From assembly GCA_965153455.1 (NCBI GenBank), contig OZ234493.1, positions 11,522,213-11,586,212 on the forward strand: 64,000 nucleotides of DNA, given 5' to 3'. Positions within the stretch are counted from its first letter, which is position 1, and each line of letters starts with the position of its first letter. Shown here piece after piece: positions 11,396 to 26,890 of this stretch. Source of the DNA: Sphagnum compactum (Eukaryota > Bryophyta > Sphagnopsida > Sphagnales). Made by a program: the position numbers and the translations under genes. The notes under the pieces are model-generated. The model was not told where the DNA came from, did not search any database, and saw only the letters and a program-made list of their open reading frames with translations.

Positions 11396-14315
11396 ATTTT
11401 GACCTTTCTTTACTAATTCCTGGAATTCCCCACAATGAAGTTGATAGCACACAAACAAACCTACAAGCTCCAAATGCAATGATCTTAAAACCACTCACAA
11501 CTTTCATTTGATGCAAAAACCATAAAAAGAAAAAGCTTACATTCTTTTCAAAATAACATACCTTCAAAATTGTAGTGTGTGTTGTTGTAAAGTTCAAAAT
11601 TGCTACTAAGGAAAGAAATGAACCATCTGCACACACACTTTTTTTCCAACCATCACCCGTCCTGCTCGAAGTTGAGCTTGTGTTTCAATTGAACTAAATT
11701 GTCTCACCTACATTACTTTGCTATCATTCTTGCTCCCAAAGTTGGTCCCACTCCTATAGATCAAACACCTTCATTTGGCTTATCAATACTTAAGACATAT
11801 TTTGAACATCAATTTCGTCCATTCCTTGATGAAATTCCAAGATTGGGTTTTGTTGTGTGAGTATTCTTGAGTACATGGAGTATGGTAAGAGTACCATAGT
11901 ACTACAAAATACAACAAAACAACTCCTGGGGTTAGGTTTTTGAAACTTAATTTATCCAAAAACATTATTCAAAATACAACCTAATCCAAGTCTAGATCAC
12001 CCATAAAGATGACCCCCAACAGAAAAATAAAAAAAAATGGATCACTATAACCTTCAAATGTACTACCAAAGATTATAGACTTCAATGTTATTATTTCCAA
12101 AATAGATCAACAAATTATCTGAATAATTGAAAAAGATTGTTCTTTATGTTTTCATAAGTATGTGTGCAAAATTTCATTCAAAATACATACAATGGAAGAT
12201 GTATTTCTTAATCTTTTTCATGTCGATCTGTGTTTTCTCGTCAACTATTACACATTACAAATGTACTCCAAAGGACAATTGAATCGTCTTCAAATACATC
12301 AATTTCACAATAATTTGATAAATTAGGATGTGGAACATCATTAATTGCACATATTCATCACTAAATTTTCAACATAACTCACTTCAAATTTTGAATGTAG
12401 TGGAAAAGGTGAAATTGTGACATTTTTTGTCTACACTATACCACGGAAATATGCTAGTAAAAACAGTGGTTATGAAGGCATGTACTTATTATTATTTTTC
12501 AATTTGTGTGAGAACCATGATTATAAATCAAAATCAATTGTTTTGAATTTTACATTCATGATTAATGAACCTTAATAATTGCTTTTGTAATTGTGATTCT
12601 TATTTTATATAGCTTCTCAACATTAGTTCTAAGTCCTGTTTTGTTAGGTGGGGAAAACTTTGATGTTGAAGCATTATGCTTTGGACTCGGGGTTCCACCT
12701 TTATTCCCAAGGCATAATGCCCCAAATTTTGTGTTTGGGGGTAAGACCTTCTCATATATGAACACAAATAATACACATTAAGACCATTAGAAGATTTCTG
12801 CAAGAGCCATGTTTTAAATTGTAATTTCTCATCACTTAAGGGTTAGGGTTATTTTTAGTGTTTTGAAAGTTTACAATTTCCAATGTTAAAACCACATGTT
12901 CAAGGTTAAGGTTTTGTGACATGGACCTAAGTTCACATCTTTTTGTTGGAACTAGCATAAGAACTAGACATTGGAATTAATCATTTGTTAAATCTAAACT
13001 CAAAATCAAAATCGTGAAAAGTTATTTTGAAAAATAAAGACAAATTTTTTAAATAAGCAAGTTGTTATTTTTAAGTTAACAATAAGTTCAATTTCAAAGT
13101 TAAATATTATTTTTTATTAATTGTTAAACTTCATATGTATATAAACCTCGAATTTTAATTTGATATTAAATTTTCCATTTATACAATACCTAGCATAAGG
13201 GAGTGTGTAATGTCCACATGAAACCAAATGCAATCAAGTGGAGCTTAGAAATTCTTGAATTTGAAAAAATGTGTTAAAACCAAAATTGTAAGGTTTTAAA
13301 ATGGAAAGTACCAAGCTCAAACTCGCATCGAAAGAACCTCCAATTTTGTTTTTTAAATCAAAACCAAAATTGAAAGTTCTCTTCAAGAATAAGAACCATG
13401 TAACACTAGTTATTTTGTTTTTTAAACAAGTTATTCCATTCCATGGCATGATTTTTTTTTAGAAGGTGGATTCTTCCAATCTTGGAGCAAAGTTTTTCTA
13501 TTTTCTATATTTTTGGCAATAGAAAAAAAATTTGCAATCTGTGGGGATAACACCTTTAGATGAACACATTGCCAAGCCAACTTTCAATTATCACTTGTCA
13601 GGGACCCCACACGATTCAATAATACCCTCATCTTTGGCAAAATATTATAACCAAAAAAAAAGTACAAATGTAAACACAAACTATTATTAACACATGGCCA
13701 AAATGTATGTATCCAAAATAGTAACAAAATACACTAGCTCATTGCAATACTTTCTTAAATTCTACCTTACATTCTTATGACTTTTATCTAATCACTAAAT
13801 CCAAAACCTACAAGCATGAGATGGATCAAATCATTCCAAATCTTCTTTCATAGACTATCTTGATCATCTATATGGCATCAAAGTTATGCCCAAGCAATAA
13901 ACCTTTCATAGAACATTTGGAATTCCCCGCAAAATGGGCAAAAAACTATGATTTTAATATTCAACCTTGTCTCCCCAACATTTGATAATAGACAATCCCA
14001 ATTGCACCTTTAGATATCCCAAACATTCAACATTGAAAGGTATTGACAAATGTAAGCCCAACCTCTTCGAAATTGTCTCCTTGCACATATACACCCAAAA
14101 TTGAACCCTATGACAATAGATGGTTTCCAAGGAACATTGAAACTAGACTCGAAACTCCTTGATACTCACTTTCCCTATCCTTGTGTCACATTTAAATTCT
14201 TTAAATTATTTCAAGTATACAGAACTTGAAATCTTGATGCCATGAACAAATCAATCTTTCTTAATCCCTTACAGCTTATCATCAGCTCCACTAATGCCAT
14301 TAATATTACGAGTGT
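11396..14315. other. intergenic DNA, no gene seen
   Basis: The region is AT-rich, and open stretches of 60-80 codons occur in competing frames without family resemblance. One imperfect hairpin is present at about 12672-12721. No conserved exon blocks with splice signals were found. Confidence 0.5.
12640..12745. repeat. imperfect inverted repeat (hairpin)
   Basis: AGCATTATGCTTTGG near 12670 pairs with CCCAAGGCATAATGCC near 12706, separated by about 25 bases. This explains overlapping open stretches on both strands here. It may be a remnant of a foldback element. Confidence 0.4.
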
Positions 14316-14316
14316 T

Positions 14317-15065
14317 GTGACCCGTGGCTACGCCACTCCAGCCACCCGTGGCACCTCGCCCGGCCCCCCGCAGCGGCTGCCCTGGCCGCTGTTTTTTTTG
14401 GCTCTCTGAGGACCTCGTTTCAGGTCCCCAACGACGGGTTTTCTTTTTGAGGACCTCGTTTCAGGTCCCCAACGACGGGTTTTCTTTCTGGGAACTTCGT
14501 TTCAGGTCCGTCTCGAGGTCTGGACCGGGTATTGGCCACCTCGGTTCAGGTCCTCGAAGGTTTTGAGGACTTCGCTCGTTTCAGGACCTCGTCTTGTTTT
14601 TCTTCTTCTTCTTGGGGATGTGGTTTAGGGGTTTAAGACAGACGGACAGACGGACAGACGGGATCCGGGTTTCAGGACCTCGACAGACGGACAGACGGGA
14701 TCTGGGTTTCAGGACCTCGACAGACAGACAGATAGACACAACGTTTGCTTTTATATATAGGATTATATGTGCCATGGGTGCTGATTTTGTGCCCTGATTA
14801 TCACCTCACCTATCCTATTTTGCCATCGACTACAGACCAGCTCCACAGGGAACAGGCAGTGATTGGAAGAATCTTCCAGGCACTGCCCAATTTTTGTCCA
14901 CACAGACAGACACAACGTTTGTTTTTATATATAAGATTTGCTTTTCAAAGATGTTTCCCAACTGCCCTAACTGCCGTCGGTTCCGGCGTAATGTTAAAAC
15001 ACAGAACGTCTTGTGACACATAGACGGACACACATACACCACGTTTGCTTTTATATATAGGATAT
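14317..15065 (+). mobile_element. GC-rich composite of non-autonomous elements
   Basis: An abrupt GC-rich island begins with ACCCGTGGCTACGCCACTCC at 14320. It contains about three copies of a roughly 56-bp unit with GAGGACCTCGTTTCAGG (14400-14515) and then a GACAGACGGACAGACGG-rich tract. A conserved tail with CAACGTTTG followed by TTTATATATA occurs three times in the same orientation, at about 14739-14762, 14913-14936 and 15039-15062. The repeated tail suggests several insertions of 3'-related elements, or one element with repeated ends. The head is shared with the island at 60.5-60.9 kb. No transposase or reverse transcriptase is encoded. Confidence 0.6.
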
Positions 15066-15089
15066 ATGACCTATCCAAATCTCAAATTT

Positions 15090-15330
15090 CTAATTGCAGA
15101 ATCTCTTACACAGTGAACATTTTCGAACATCCATAGCTAGACACTCCAAAAACTTCACGCCATGACCATTCCTTTCATCAATCCACATCTACAACAACAA
15201 CACCACACACACACACACACACAAAAACAAGGCTAAGATGTTTAACTCACCGAAGGTTGCTCCATTTCTTCCTCAACCTTTAAAGCTCCATCTAATCCTC
15301 CGAGAGCATCCACGTTCCATGAAAAAATAA
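15090..15330 (-). other. possible small two-exon transcript, divergent from PRMT1
   Basis: On the minus strand a stretch reading NVDALGGLDGALKVEEEMEQ ends at a GTGAGT donor (exon end 15251). After a short intron with a (TG)n run and a GTTGTTGTTGTAG acceptor, an exon at 15188-15090 begins with ATG and encodes 32 residues ending CSLCKRFCN before a TAG stop. The splice signals are good, but no upstream start in frame with the first part is evident and I recognise no family. This is a weak candidate. Confidence 0.2.
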
Positions 15331-15539
15331 AAATAAAACATAAAGCATCCCAAAAATCTCAAAAATCTCGCACCATCATAATCAAGCGCCATCTCCATTG
15401 TTACACCACAAATGAGCAGAAACTCCATTGAACGATATCAAAAACAAAAGGAACTACAGTTTTCGACCTTTAGATAAGGACGTGGCTGTCCTGGCTAACA
15501 CATTAAACCCTAACAATACACCCAGTGAAGGTTATCAGG

Positions 15540-16273
15540 GTGATTCCAAGGATTCATAACCGTGGTTCTAAAAAACCCCAGTTCTGGTCTATCACCACAG
15601 TTCTCAAAAGATTTGAAAGATCAAATAAAACCAGAGCCATAGAACTGCCAGTTCGTTTGCCGGTTCTTTATTGAGAACCGCTGGTTCTTTAAGGTTTTTC
15701 AAAACAAGTGGGACCAGCAGTTAGTTGTTCTTGGATTCTGATTTTCTTTTTTTAAACCTCGGAACCGGTGGTTCTCTGGTTCTGGAATTTGTTTTCTTCC
15801 TTTGCCGGGCAGACCGGAGAAAGGCGTTTCTAGGGTTTCTAGGGCATTTTTTATGCCAACCCTAAGCCCTAAGATCGCCGGTTCATCGCCGGTTTTTAAG
15901 GTTTTTGAAATAACCGGGGCTGGCGGCTCTTTGATTCTCTGATTCCTTTTTGAAAGGACCGGAATATCGACTGATCCGCACCGGTGTTTTTTTCCTTCTT
16001 TTGGCGGGCAGACCGAAGAAAAGCAATTCTAGGGTTTTTAGCGCATTTCTAGGGTTTGGGAAGTTCTCCGTTCTACTAGTGTTTGTGTATTTTCAGTGTC
16101 TGTTGGTGCTTCTCAGCGGAAGCCGACTCTGTTCTTTCTGTTGTTCTTCTTTTTCTAGAGGAGGCCGCCTGCAGTGCAGTGCATTGCAGTGAGTGAGAAG
16201 GGGAGAGAGAGAGAGAGAGAGTAAAGAAGGAAGTGGTAGTGGTGCTTTTGCTGCTGTGCTGAGGCCGGGATCG
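15540..16273 (+). promoter_or_regulatory. PRMT1 upstream and 5' leader region
   Basis: The region before the PRMT1 start contains a GAACCG/CGGTTC-rich tract (15560-15790). It then has two diverged copies of a segment about 199 bp apart (GCCGGGCAGACC at 15804, GGCGGGCAGACC at 16003). Each copy is followed by TCTAGGGTTT, matching the plant telo-box core AAACCCTA in reverse (about 15830-15844 and 16028-16056). Telo-boxes are known in promoters of broadly expressed plant genes. A GA run at 16203-16221 probably lies in the 5' untranslated leader. No clear TATA box was seen. Confidence 0.5.
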
Positions 16274-19789
<3,516 letters not shown>

Positions 19790-20660
19790 ACACAAGCAGA
19801 ATTCATCATGGAGCTGAATACAGAGAAGAAAGTCGCTATCTGAAGAGGGAGTTCTCTAACATAAGATATTTCCAGTTTTGGGAGCTTGAAGACTACACGA
19901 TTGGAATATCTTGTCTAGGTGGAGTATAGCTGCACTTGGAGGTATTCTGAACTGGGATGAGAATACATGCCCCATCCAGTCAGATGCTTGTTTAGATTTG
20001 GTAAGAACTGCAAAGTGTTTGATTTGTTGTTGAGGTTCACAAAAAGATTGATTATTTTTGCGAACAGAATGCTCTTAATATGAATTCACATGTCAGATGG
20101 GTCTGCAACTACCTTCACTGTCTAACTGCAGTCAACATTTTGCTTTGCACTTTGCTCTTGTATGGTGGAAATTTGGTGCTGAGATAGGGATGGGGAGCAT
20201 GGGCTCACAGTTTTTGATTTCTTGAAATCTGCACAATAGGTTGCCCCTCTCTGATGACTGAACGCATAGACTTGGAGTAGACCTCAATACACTCAGGTTG
20301 AGGTCAGTCAACAGGTTGAGTTCACTCAGGTTGCTATGGGCAGACGAGAAAGGTATTGTCAAGGGTTCCTTCGCCTCTGACAGTCACCTTGTAGAGTGTC
20401 CAACCAGTTGATGCAAGAGTTTTCTACCAGAAGATAACAGTTGGTAATTACAGAGTTGAACGTTGAGTACTTGAAAGTTGAAAAAGTATGTCTTCTGTTT
20501 CACCAAGTGGTTGGCAAGGAAAGTCACATATTTATGTCAGAGTTCTGTTTAACCCTAGTATGGCAATTTGTGTACAGAAGTAGATTCTGACTTATTATCT
20601 CTCTTTTTTCATTCAAGGGCTCTTACTGTTTAGGAGCATGGCAATGGAGCAAAGAAGCAA
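19790..20660 (+). other. PRMT1 downstream region, likely 3' UTR then intergenic
   Basis: Sequence after the stop keeps the moderate base composition of the gene's introns for several hundred bases, as expected of a 3' untranslated region. I cannot place the polyadenylation site. No further coding exon was seen. Confidence 0.4.
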
Positions 20661-20990
20661 AGCTTGGGAGGATGAAGCATCCTTTGACAAAAGTCCTAGA
20701 AACTCCTTTTCTTTCATCTTTTTCAACAAATATTTTAAAGGATTGGAGCATCATCTTCCTCCACCAATCTTTTAAGAACACCTTGTTGCATTTTTTTTGG
20801 TTATCTCCCTTTCATTCATATTTAACCAAGTATTATCAATTTCACAAATATAGGATGATTACAAATGCCCAAGAAGAACCCTTGGTCAATGGCAAGCAAG
20901 TTATTTTATGTGCCATGAATTTCTCTTGAGCAAGAAGTTGCAATTTTGGGAAGAACATATATTCCATGAATGTTTTTGTTTGAGGTTTGG
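20661..20990. other. AT-rich intergenic DNA
   Basis: Composition turns AT-rich. An open stretch at 20672-20929 has no recognisable protein character. Confidence 0.4.
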
Positions 20991-21410
20991 CCGACCATGA
21001 TGTTAATATGTGTAGGCAACATTTGACCCCATTTCAATGTAATGCCAAATTTCAATCAACTATGAGCTTATCACATTAATGGCAAATTATGTCTTGTTTC
21101 TTGGTCACATTAATGTTTGGGTGGTAAAATATGTTTGGTTTCTTGATGACATGGCACATATGGTGGCAAATTACATCTTGTTTTTTAACAACATCATAGG
21201 TTGGGGTGACAATTATATATATATATATATATATATACATATTTATTTATTTATTTAATCACATTAAGGTTAGGGAGGTAAATTAACTTTTTTTTCTAAT
21301 CACCATAGGGTTTGGGTGGTAGATTATGTCTTTGTTTCTTAGTGATATGGACCTTATGGGCCCATTGTAATGTGATGCCAAATTTTAACCAACTATGGTG
21401 GGCACACAAA
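20990..21410. repeat. degenerate tandem repeat with an (AT)n run
   Basis: Several imperfect copies of a unit containing TTTGGGTGGTAAAATATGT and CTTGTTTCTTG recur. Similar flanking blocks occur at both ends (CAATGTAATGCCAAATTTCA near 21037 and a close match near 21368). A TA dinucleotide run sits at about 21213-21236. Confidence 0.5.
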
Positions 21411-23860
21411 AGGAGAACAGAAAAGTAGTGCCTAGCTTGTACAAGTCAGATTTATATAACCGAAAGTTGATAACACAAAGCAACAACAAAAGTGCAACTC
21501 TTTAAACAAGAAAATTGCCACATAGTATTGTGTAATATGTATGGGGCTCAAGTAAGTCTTTTAAATTGGTAACATTAACATGCTTGATTTGGAATGCATT
21601 GTGTAATCATACTAAATTAATTGCATTTAGTTCTTCAAGTACATTATTAGCTATTTATGGCTTCTAGTAACTACTTTATTGACTAACCAACTTGTGAAAT
21701 AAATCAACTTAAATCCACTCTACTTCATTAGACCAAGGCAAATTGGATTTAAAATTTTAGTTTATTTTCATTTCCTTTTGTTTCCATGTGAAATGTTGTA
21801 ATTGTTACAAATATCTATAAGTGGGATTAATACAACTTGTCAAAACAATCAAAAGAGCCCCATTGTGTTTCATTAAATGATATGAAATAATTTGGTTTCA
21901 AAATTCCAATTTGTTTTCTTTCCCTTTTGTTTCCATGTGAAATCTTTTAATTGGTGCCATGATTTATAAATTGGATTGGTGCAAGGGAGTAGCAAATCTA
22001 GGGATGCTTTCCTAGTATCTCCCCCTAATGGATTGAGATTATTTGCAGTAAGTTGGACTTTAAAGCAAATTCTAAAATTCAAGTTGTGTGTTATACCATG
22101 GTGAATGCCCATAGAAAATTAAAACAAACATTACATGTGGCATGCTTGTAAACAACCTTAAAACCAACAATGAAGGTTGAGCTTCTTGAATCAACAACTT
22201 GACTCCCATGCCTTGGGCAATGTGGTGTAGTCATGGGCAAGACATTCTTTGCATGGTAGTTGTTATAACTATCAAGAAGGGGTTGGTTAGATTACCATTT
22301 CTAGGCTAACTAGCACAAATTTGAAAGAGGTGGCAAATAGCAACGTAAATAACGTAGTTATATTCTAGTAATTCATAGTAGATAGAGCATAATAGATGGA
22401 ACATGGTAGCACATTTGAAACTTGGTTTGAATGTTTTTTGTGGTGGCATTTCACTTCATTTCCATCTAATATTTGAACCATGGTGATTTGATTTCTACAT
22501 ATTATCTTGGAAGTATTTTACTACTAATTACAATGAAATGTTTGTTTACAAAATTGCATGATATGTTTATGACCATAAGAACCAAATTGAAATCAATAAA
22601 ACCAACTACCTAATTTAGTTTTCTAGAAGAGAATTGGTAAAGAAGATTAGTTCATGTGCATGTTTTAATTTAGAATTAATGAAAACCTACAAGGGTTCCA
22701 TTCTAAAAAGAATAAGAAGATAGAGTTGATCATTGTCCAATATTATTCAAATGTGTCAAAATAATAAGTGTACACAAGTAGTTAGATATGTCACAATCAA
22801 GTATATATTAATTATATATGTCAAATATCTACTATTTATATCTACTATTTAGTGAAATGTGTCAATAGAATAAATGTCCACAATCAATCAAATCTAACGT
22901 GGTTCATTGTGATGACACTTAATCAAATAAACCATCACAAATCAACAACCATATGTGGGCTTGGGAGACAACTTAAATGACAATAAGTGAAATTTGGACA
23001 AATTAAAATGTGATCTTTGGTGGATTATGATGGGATTAGATGATGTCATGTGGCAATAATTTGAAGTACATTTTTATTACCATGTTACCAATAATCAAAT
23101 TATCAACTTGCCAAATTGACCATCCAAATGGCAATCACATGATGATACGGAAAGGGGGAAAGATTAAATAGTGGGTAATTTGACTAAATAATCAAATTAA
23201 TAATGTGATGGAAAGACCAATCAAAAGTTCTAGTCTAAACATGGTCAAAAAGACCACCAAGTCGCAAATGATTAGACAATTTTTTTCATGGTTGTTGCTT
23301 TTGGGTCCTTTTTACCACATTTCAATTAAACTTGAAATACAATTCCTAAATGTAACCAAATGCAAACGATGTTTGAATTGTCATATTGGATCTCAATGGC
23401 CTTCTGCAACATATACATGCATTTAGATTTTTGCCCAATTCCTTGCAAGGCATGTTGAAAATATTTGCTAAAAAAAAACTAGAAAAAAAACTAACATTTG
23501 CAACTATATTCTAATTGCAAAGGACTTTTGTTATTAAAAACTACCTAGTTGCATTAGACAAGTTGCATAAGACTTTAGTTGCAAATGTGAATGACGTCAA
23601 TGGTCAACCAATACTTCACCATCTATATACTATTATATGCCATCTATCTATTACCATAAAAATCACAATTGACATAATGACATGTGACATATGAAAAAGG
23701 TTTAAAATTTTTTTTTTTGAAAATAAATAGTGAATCTTCACCATCTATTTTTAAATGATTTTATATTATGACACATGGCATAATACAAATATGTCACATG
23801 GCATTTTTAAAAATTGGCCAAAATAAATTAAAATCAATATTTAAAAAAGTAGGTCAAATT
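21411..23860. other. intergenic DNA with small duplications
   Basis: No gene was recognised. A block with CCTTTTGTTTCCATGTGAAA occurs twice, near 21774 and 21923, with similar flanks, indicating an old local duplication. Confidence 0.45.
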
Positions 23861-24425
23861 AAATAGGTAGGTAGGTAGGTAAGGCCATGTAGGTAAGTAT
23901 GTAGGTAAATATTTTAATTTTTTTTGTTTAACCTTTAGGGTTAAGTTTTTTAAAAGGTTAAACTCCTGGTTCATCCTAATTGACACGTTTCTTTTTTACA
24001 TGAAAGTGTGTAACAAAGTTTTCTCATTATATGGAAATGGAAGTCCCATTTTATATATATTTTCCTCCTTTTTAAATTGTAGATTATATAACTAAGTAGG
24101 TAAGTAACTGTTTAATTGTTTAACTAACTAATGAATTATTAATTAATATTTATATAATACTGAATTTATTTATTTAATAATCATAATAATTCATAAATTT
24201 TTCTAAATATCAACGAATTAATTATTATTATATGAATAATAATTAAATAACTAACTTATGAGTTAAAATATTTCATTAATGGTTATTAAATGATCAAATA
24301 ATTAAAAATTATTATTTTTTAACTATACATAATATGTGTTGATTATTATTTATCAATTAATTAATAAGTAGGTGGCCTATGTTTGGTAGGTAGGTAACCT
24401 ATATTAGATAGGTAGGTAGGTAGTT
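23861..24425. repeat. GGTA-repeat patches in AT-rich DNA
   Basis: Tetranucleotide GGTA runs occur at about 23865-23908 and 24369-24424, separated by extremely AT-rich sequence made of TTAATTAAT-like words. Confidence 0.6.
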
Positions 24426-26220
24426 AATTTACCTAAATACAAACTAAATATAACTTTATAAATACACCAATATAAACATACCCCCATTATATCCCTAATA
24501 GATTGGTTGCAAGTTAGACATGGCACCCAATAATGTTCTTTTTAGCTAATTTTTTCAAATTGGCAAAAAATTAATTTTTTTGAAATTTTTGGTTGACAAA
24601 ATATGATATAAATCTAAACTCTATTTAAATTTGCTGGATTCTACCTTAAGTTGGTGGCAAGTAGCCAAACATATAGGAGGATGTTAAAAATAAATTATTT
24701 TCATATTTTATTTTTGTCAAATCTAGTTAAATCATTTTATAGTTGGTCATCATTTGAACTGAGTCACAAATTTGAAAAAAAAAATGTTGGAACCCTTAGT
24801 CTTAATTTGTCGAACTTGCGATTGAATTATAGTTGCAAGTTAAAGAGTTCAAAGATTATGGTCACCTATTTCAACTAGTACTTGAAATTCAATTGCAACC
24901 ATGGTTTAAGGTTAGGGTTTAGGGTTATAAACCATGGTTGCCCTTGTTCAATTTGTAACCAAGCTTTCCATTACAAGCTTGAAAGGTCCCAGATGTTGCC
25001 CCCTCCCTTTACAACCATTAGTGGACATGTTCAATCCCAAACTATACATGTTTGATTGCAAGTTAAATTGGGTGTCCATGGTTTTCAACCTTGTCTGGCT
25101 TACAACAAAATGTGTTTTAACTTGTGACCAAAATATGGTTACAAGTTGGACATGGGCTTTCAAACCTCGTTGTGAGGACTTAATGCCAATTTTCAATTGT
25201 TCATATTGTGACAAAAATTTGGTCACAATCTAGATGGTGAGAGTAATTATATGTACATAATTACAATTATTGTTGCCTATTTAATATTCATGTGGCAAGT
25301 TATGGAATGTCTGAAATTTCTGGGCTCGTATTTTGACGGGTGTTAATTATGAAAATTTTATGTATATATTCAATAATTATGACTAAACAATAGTAGTAAA
25401 AATTGCTCTCAATTTTTATATTGTGCCAACGTTAACCTTTGTGTTGAAATTATGGAAAAATGACATGTTTGGACAAATGTTGACGTGACAAGTAATACAA
25501 AAATGGTGTGTCACATCATTTATGACAATCTTGCCTTACATTATGTTTTGCAACTCCTTGCAAGGATTACACAAGGGATTCCATCAAAAACTTAATCACG
25601 TTTTTCAAAACTTTGAAATGAAAGTTCAAAAACTAAAACATTTTATGTGTTCCAAGGTAGAACATCATAATTTCTTCAAATGATATCCATGTTTTATAAT
25701 TTAAATGCCTATCTTGAAACCCTTGAAAATAAATTTCCAATTTCATATCAAATTCCTCAATCAAAATTCATTTGTTCCTTCAAAATGTCGTTTAAGCGAT
25801 TGGGAGTTATGTTTGGCAATTTGACTCCCAACCTTTCAAATGGCCATAATTCATTTTACAAATCTTTGTTTTGAAATTGCAACCCCACTTTATTGTAAGG
25901 TACTCTTCAAGACCTTTTCAAATATTTGGATCAAAGTTTGAAGGTTAAACCTTGTTCAAATTAGGTCTTCTTTAAACTTCCATTAACTTTCACACATCTC
26001 CATTTCATGTTTGCATTATTTTGTTTTTGTCCCACACATGAGCCTTCATGGCATGATCTTGAAAAAACCCTCGTGTTTTCCTTCATTTTGAGAAGAAATT
26101 TTATTGTTCATCTTGAGGATTGGCCGCACACCCATATTAAGGTTGCAACATGAAATATTGCATCACAAGATGTGAAACTTAAAAATCATTTATTATAATC
26201 AGCAATGATTGTACATTATT
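24426..26220. other. intergenic DNA with dispersed repeat fragments
   Basis: The region contains a short TTTAGGG-type patch (24908-24926), several versions of a TTGCAAGTTAGACATGG-like word (24507-25160), and a segment near 25795-25860 that is an inverted, diverged match to 3970-4025. No gene was recognised. Confidence 0.45.
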
Positions 26221-26289
26221 TACATAGGTGTTAAGAAGGGAGGCAATTTATGTAGGCAAGTAGATGGCCAAAAATCTATTTAGTTTGGT

Positions 26290-26890
26290 TTAACTTAACA
26301 TGGTCACCTACCTACCTACCTACCTATTAGGTACTTTTAGGCATGCTAGATAGCTAAGTAACCTAGCCTATTTACCTACCTATCAAGCCTAAACCTATCA
26401 TAGTTTAGGGCCTAGCTAATAACCTATTAGTTATAGGTTATTTACTTACCTACTTAGCCTAACCTTGCTACCTACCAACCTACCTACCTAGATGCTAATA
26501 GGTACCTATCCTAGCTAGCCTATCATACTTTAGTTAATTTACGTTATATTTTAACTCCACTTAACCTACCCTCCTACCTAATCTACTCAACCAAGTTTAG
26601 CTTATCCAACCTATTTAACCTAGGTTACAAAGGCTAGCTAGTATGCATGTAGGTAGTTTAGTCTACTTAATGTAACTTAACATACTAGTTAATTGTTAGG
26701 TAATTATATGTTGCCTATCCTAACGTTGCTTAACTAGTAAATATCATAACCTACTAGTTAATTAAGTAAACATAGTTCGACTATCCTAGTGTTGCCTATC
26801 TAGTAACTAGCATAGTATAACTAATTACAAGTAATGAATAATAGACTATCCTAACCTAAACTAGCTTAGGATAGGCTAGGATAGTTTGGA
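26290..26890. repeat. CCTA/AGGT-rich irregular array
   Basis: Many runs and near-runs of CCTA occur (for example 26308-26330 and 26468-26492), joined by words such as AACCTA and TAGCTAG. The array is irregular and its other ends resemble the GGTA patches near 23.9 and 24.4 kb on the opposite strand. Confidence 0.6.

Noticed and set aside
14324-14797. Arg- and Phe-rich open frames
   Set aside because: They follow the tandem units of the GC-rich mobile island and differ between frames only by repeat phase.
16193-16273. Upstream extension of PRMT1 by 27 codons
   Set aside because: The codon at 16193 is GTG, not ATG, and the stretch is a GA-rich leader. The first ATG is at 16274.
24934-25233. 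Open frames on both strands of about 95 codons
   Set aside because: Overlapping opposite frames without domain resemblance, lying in dispersed repeat sequence.
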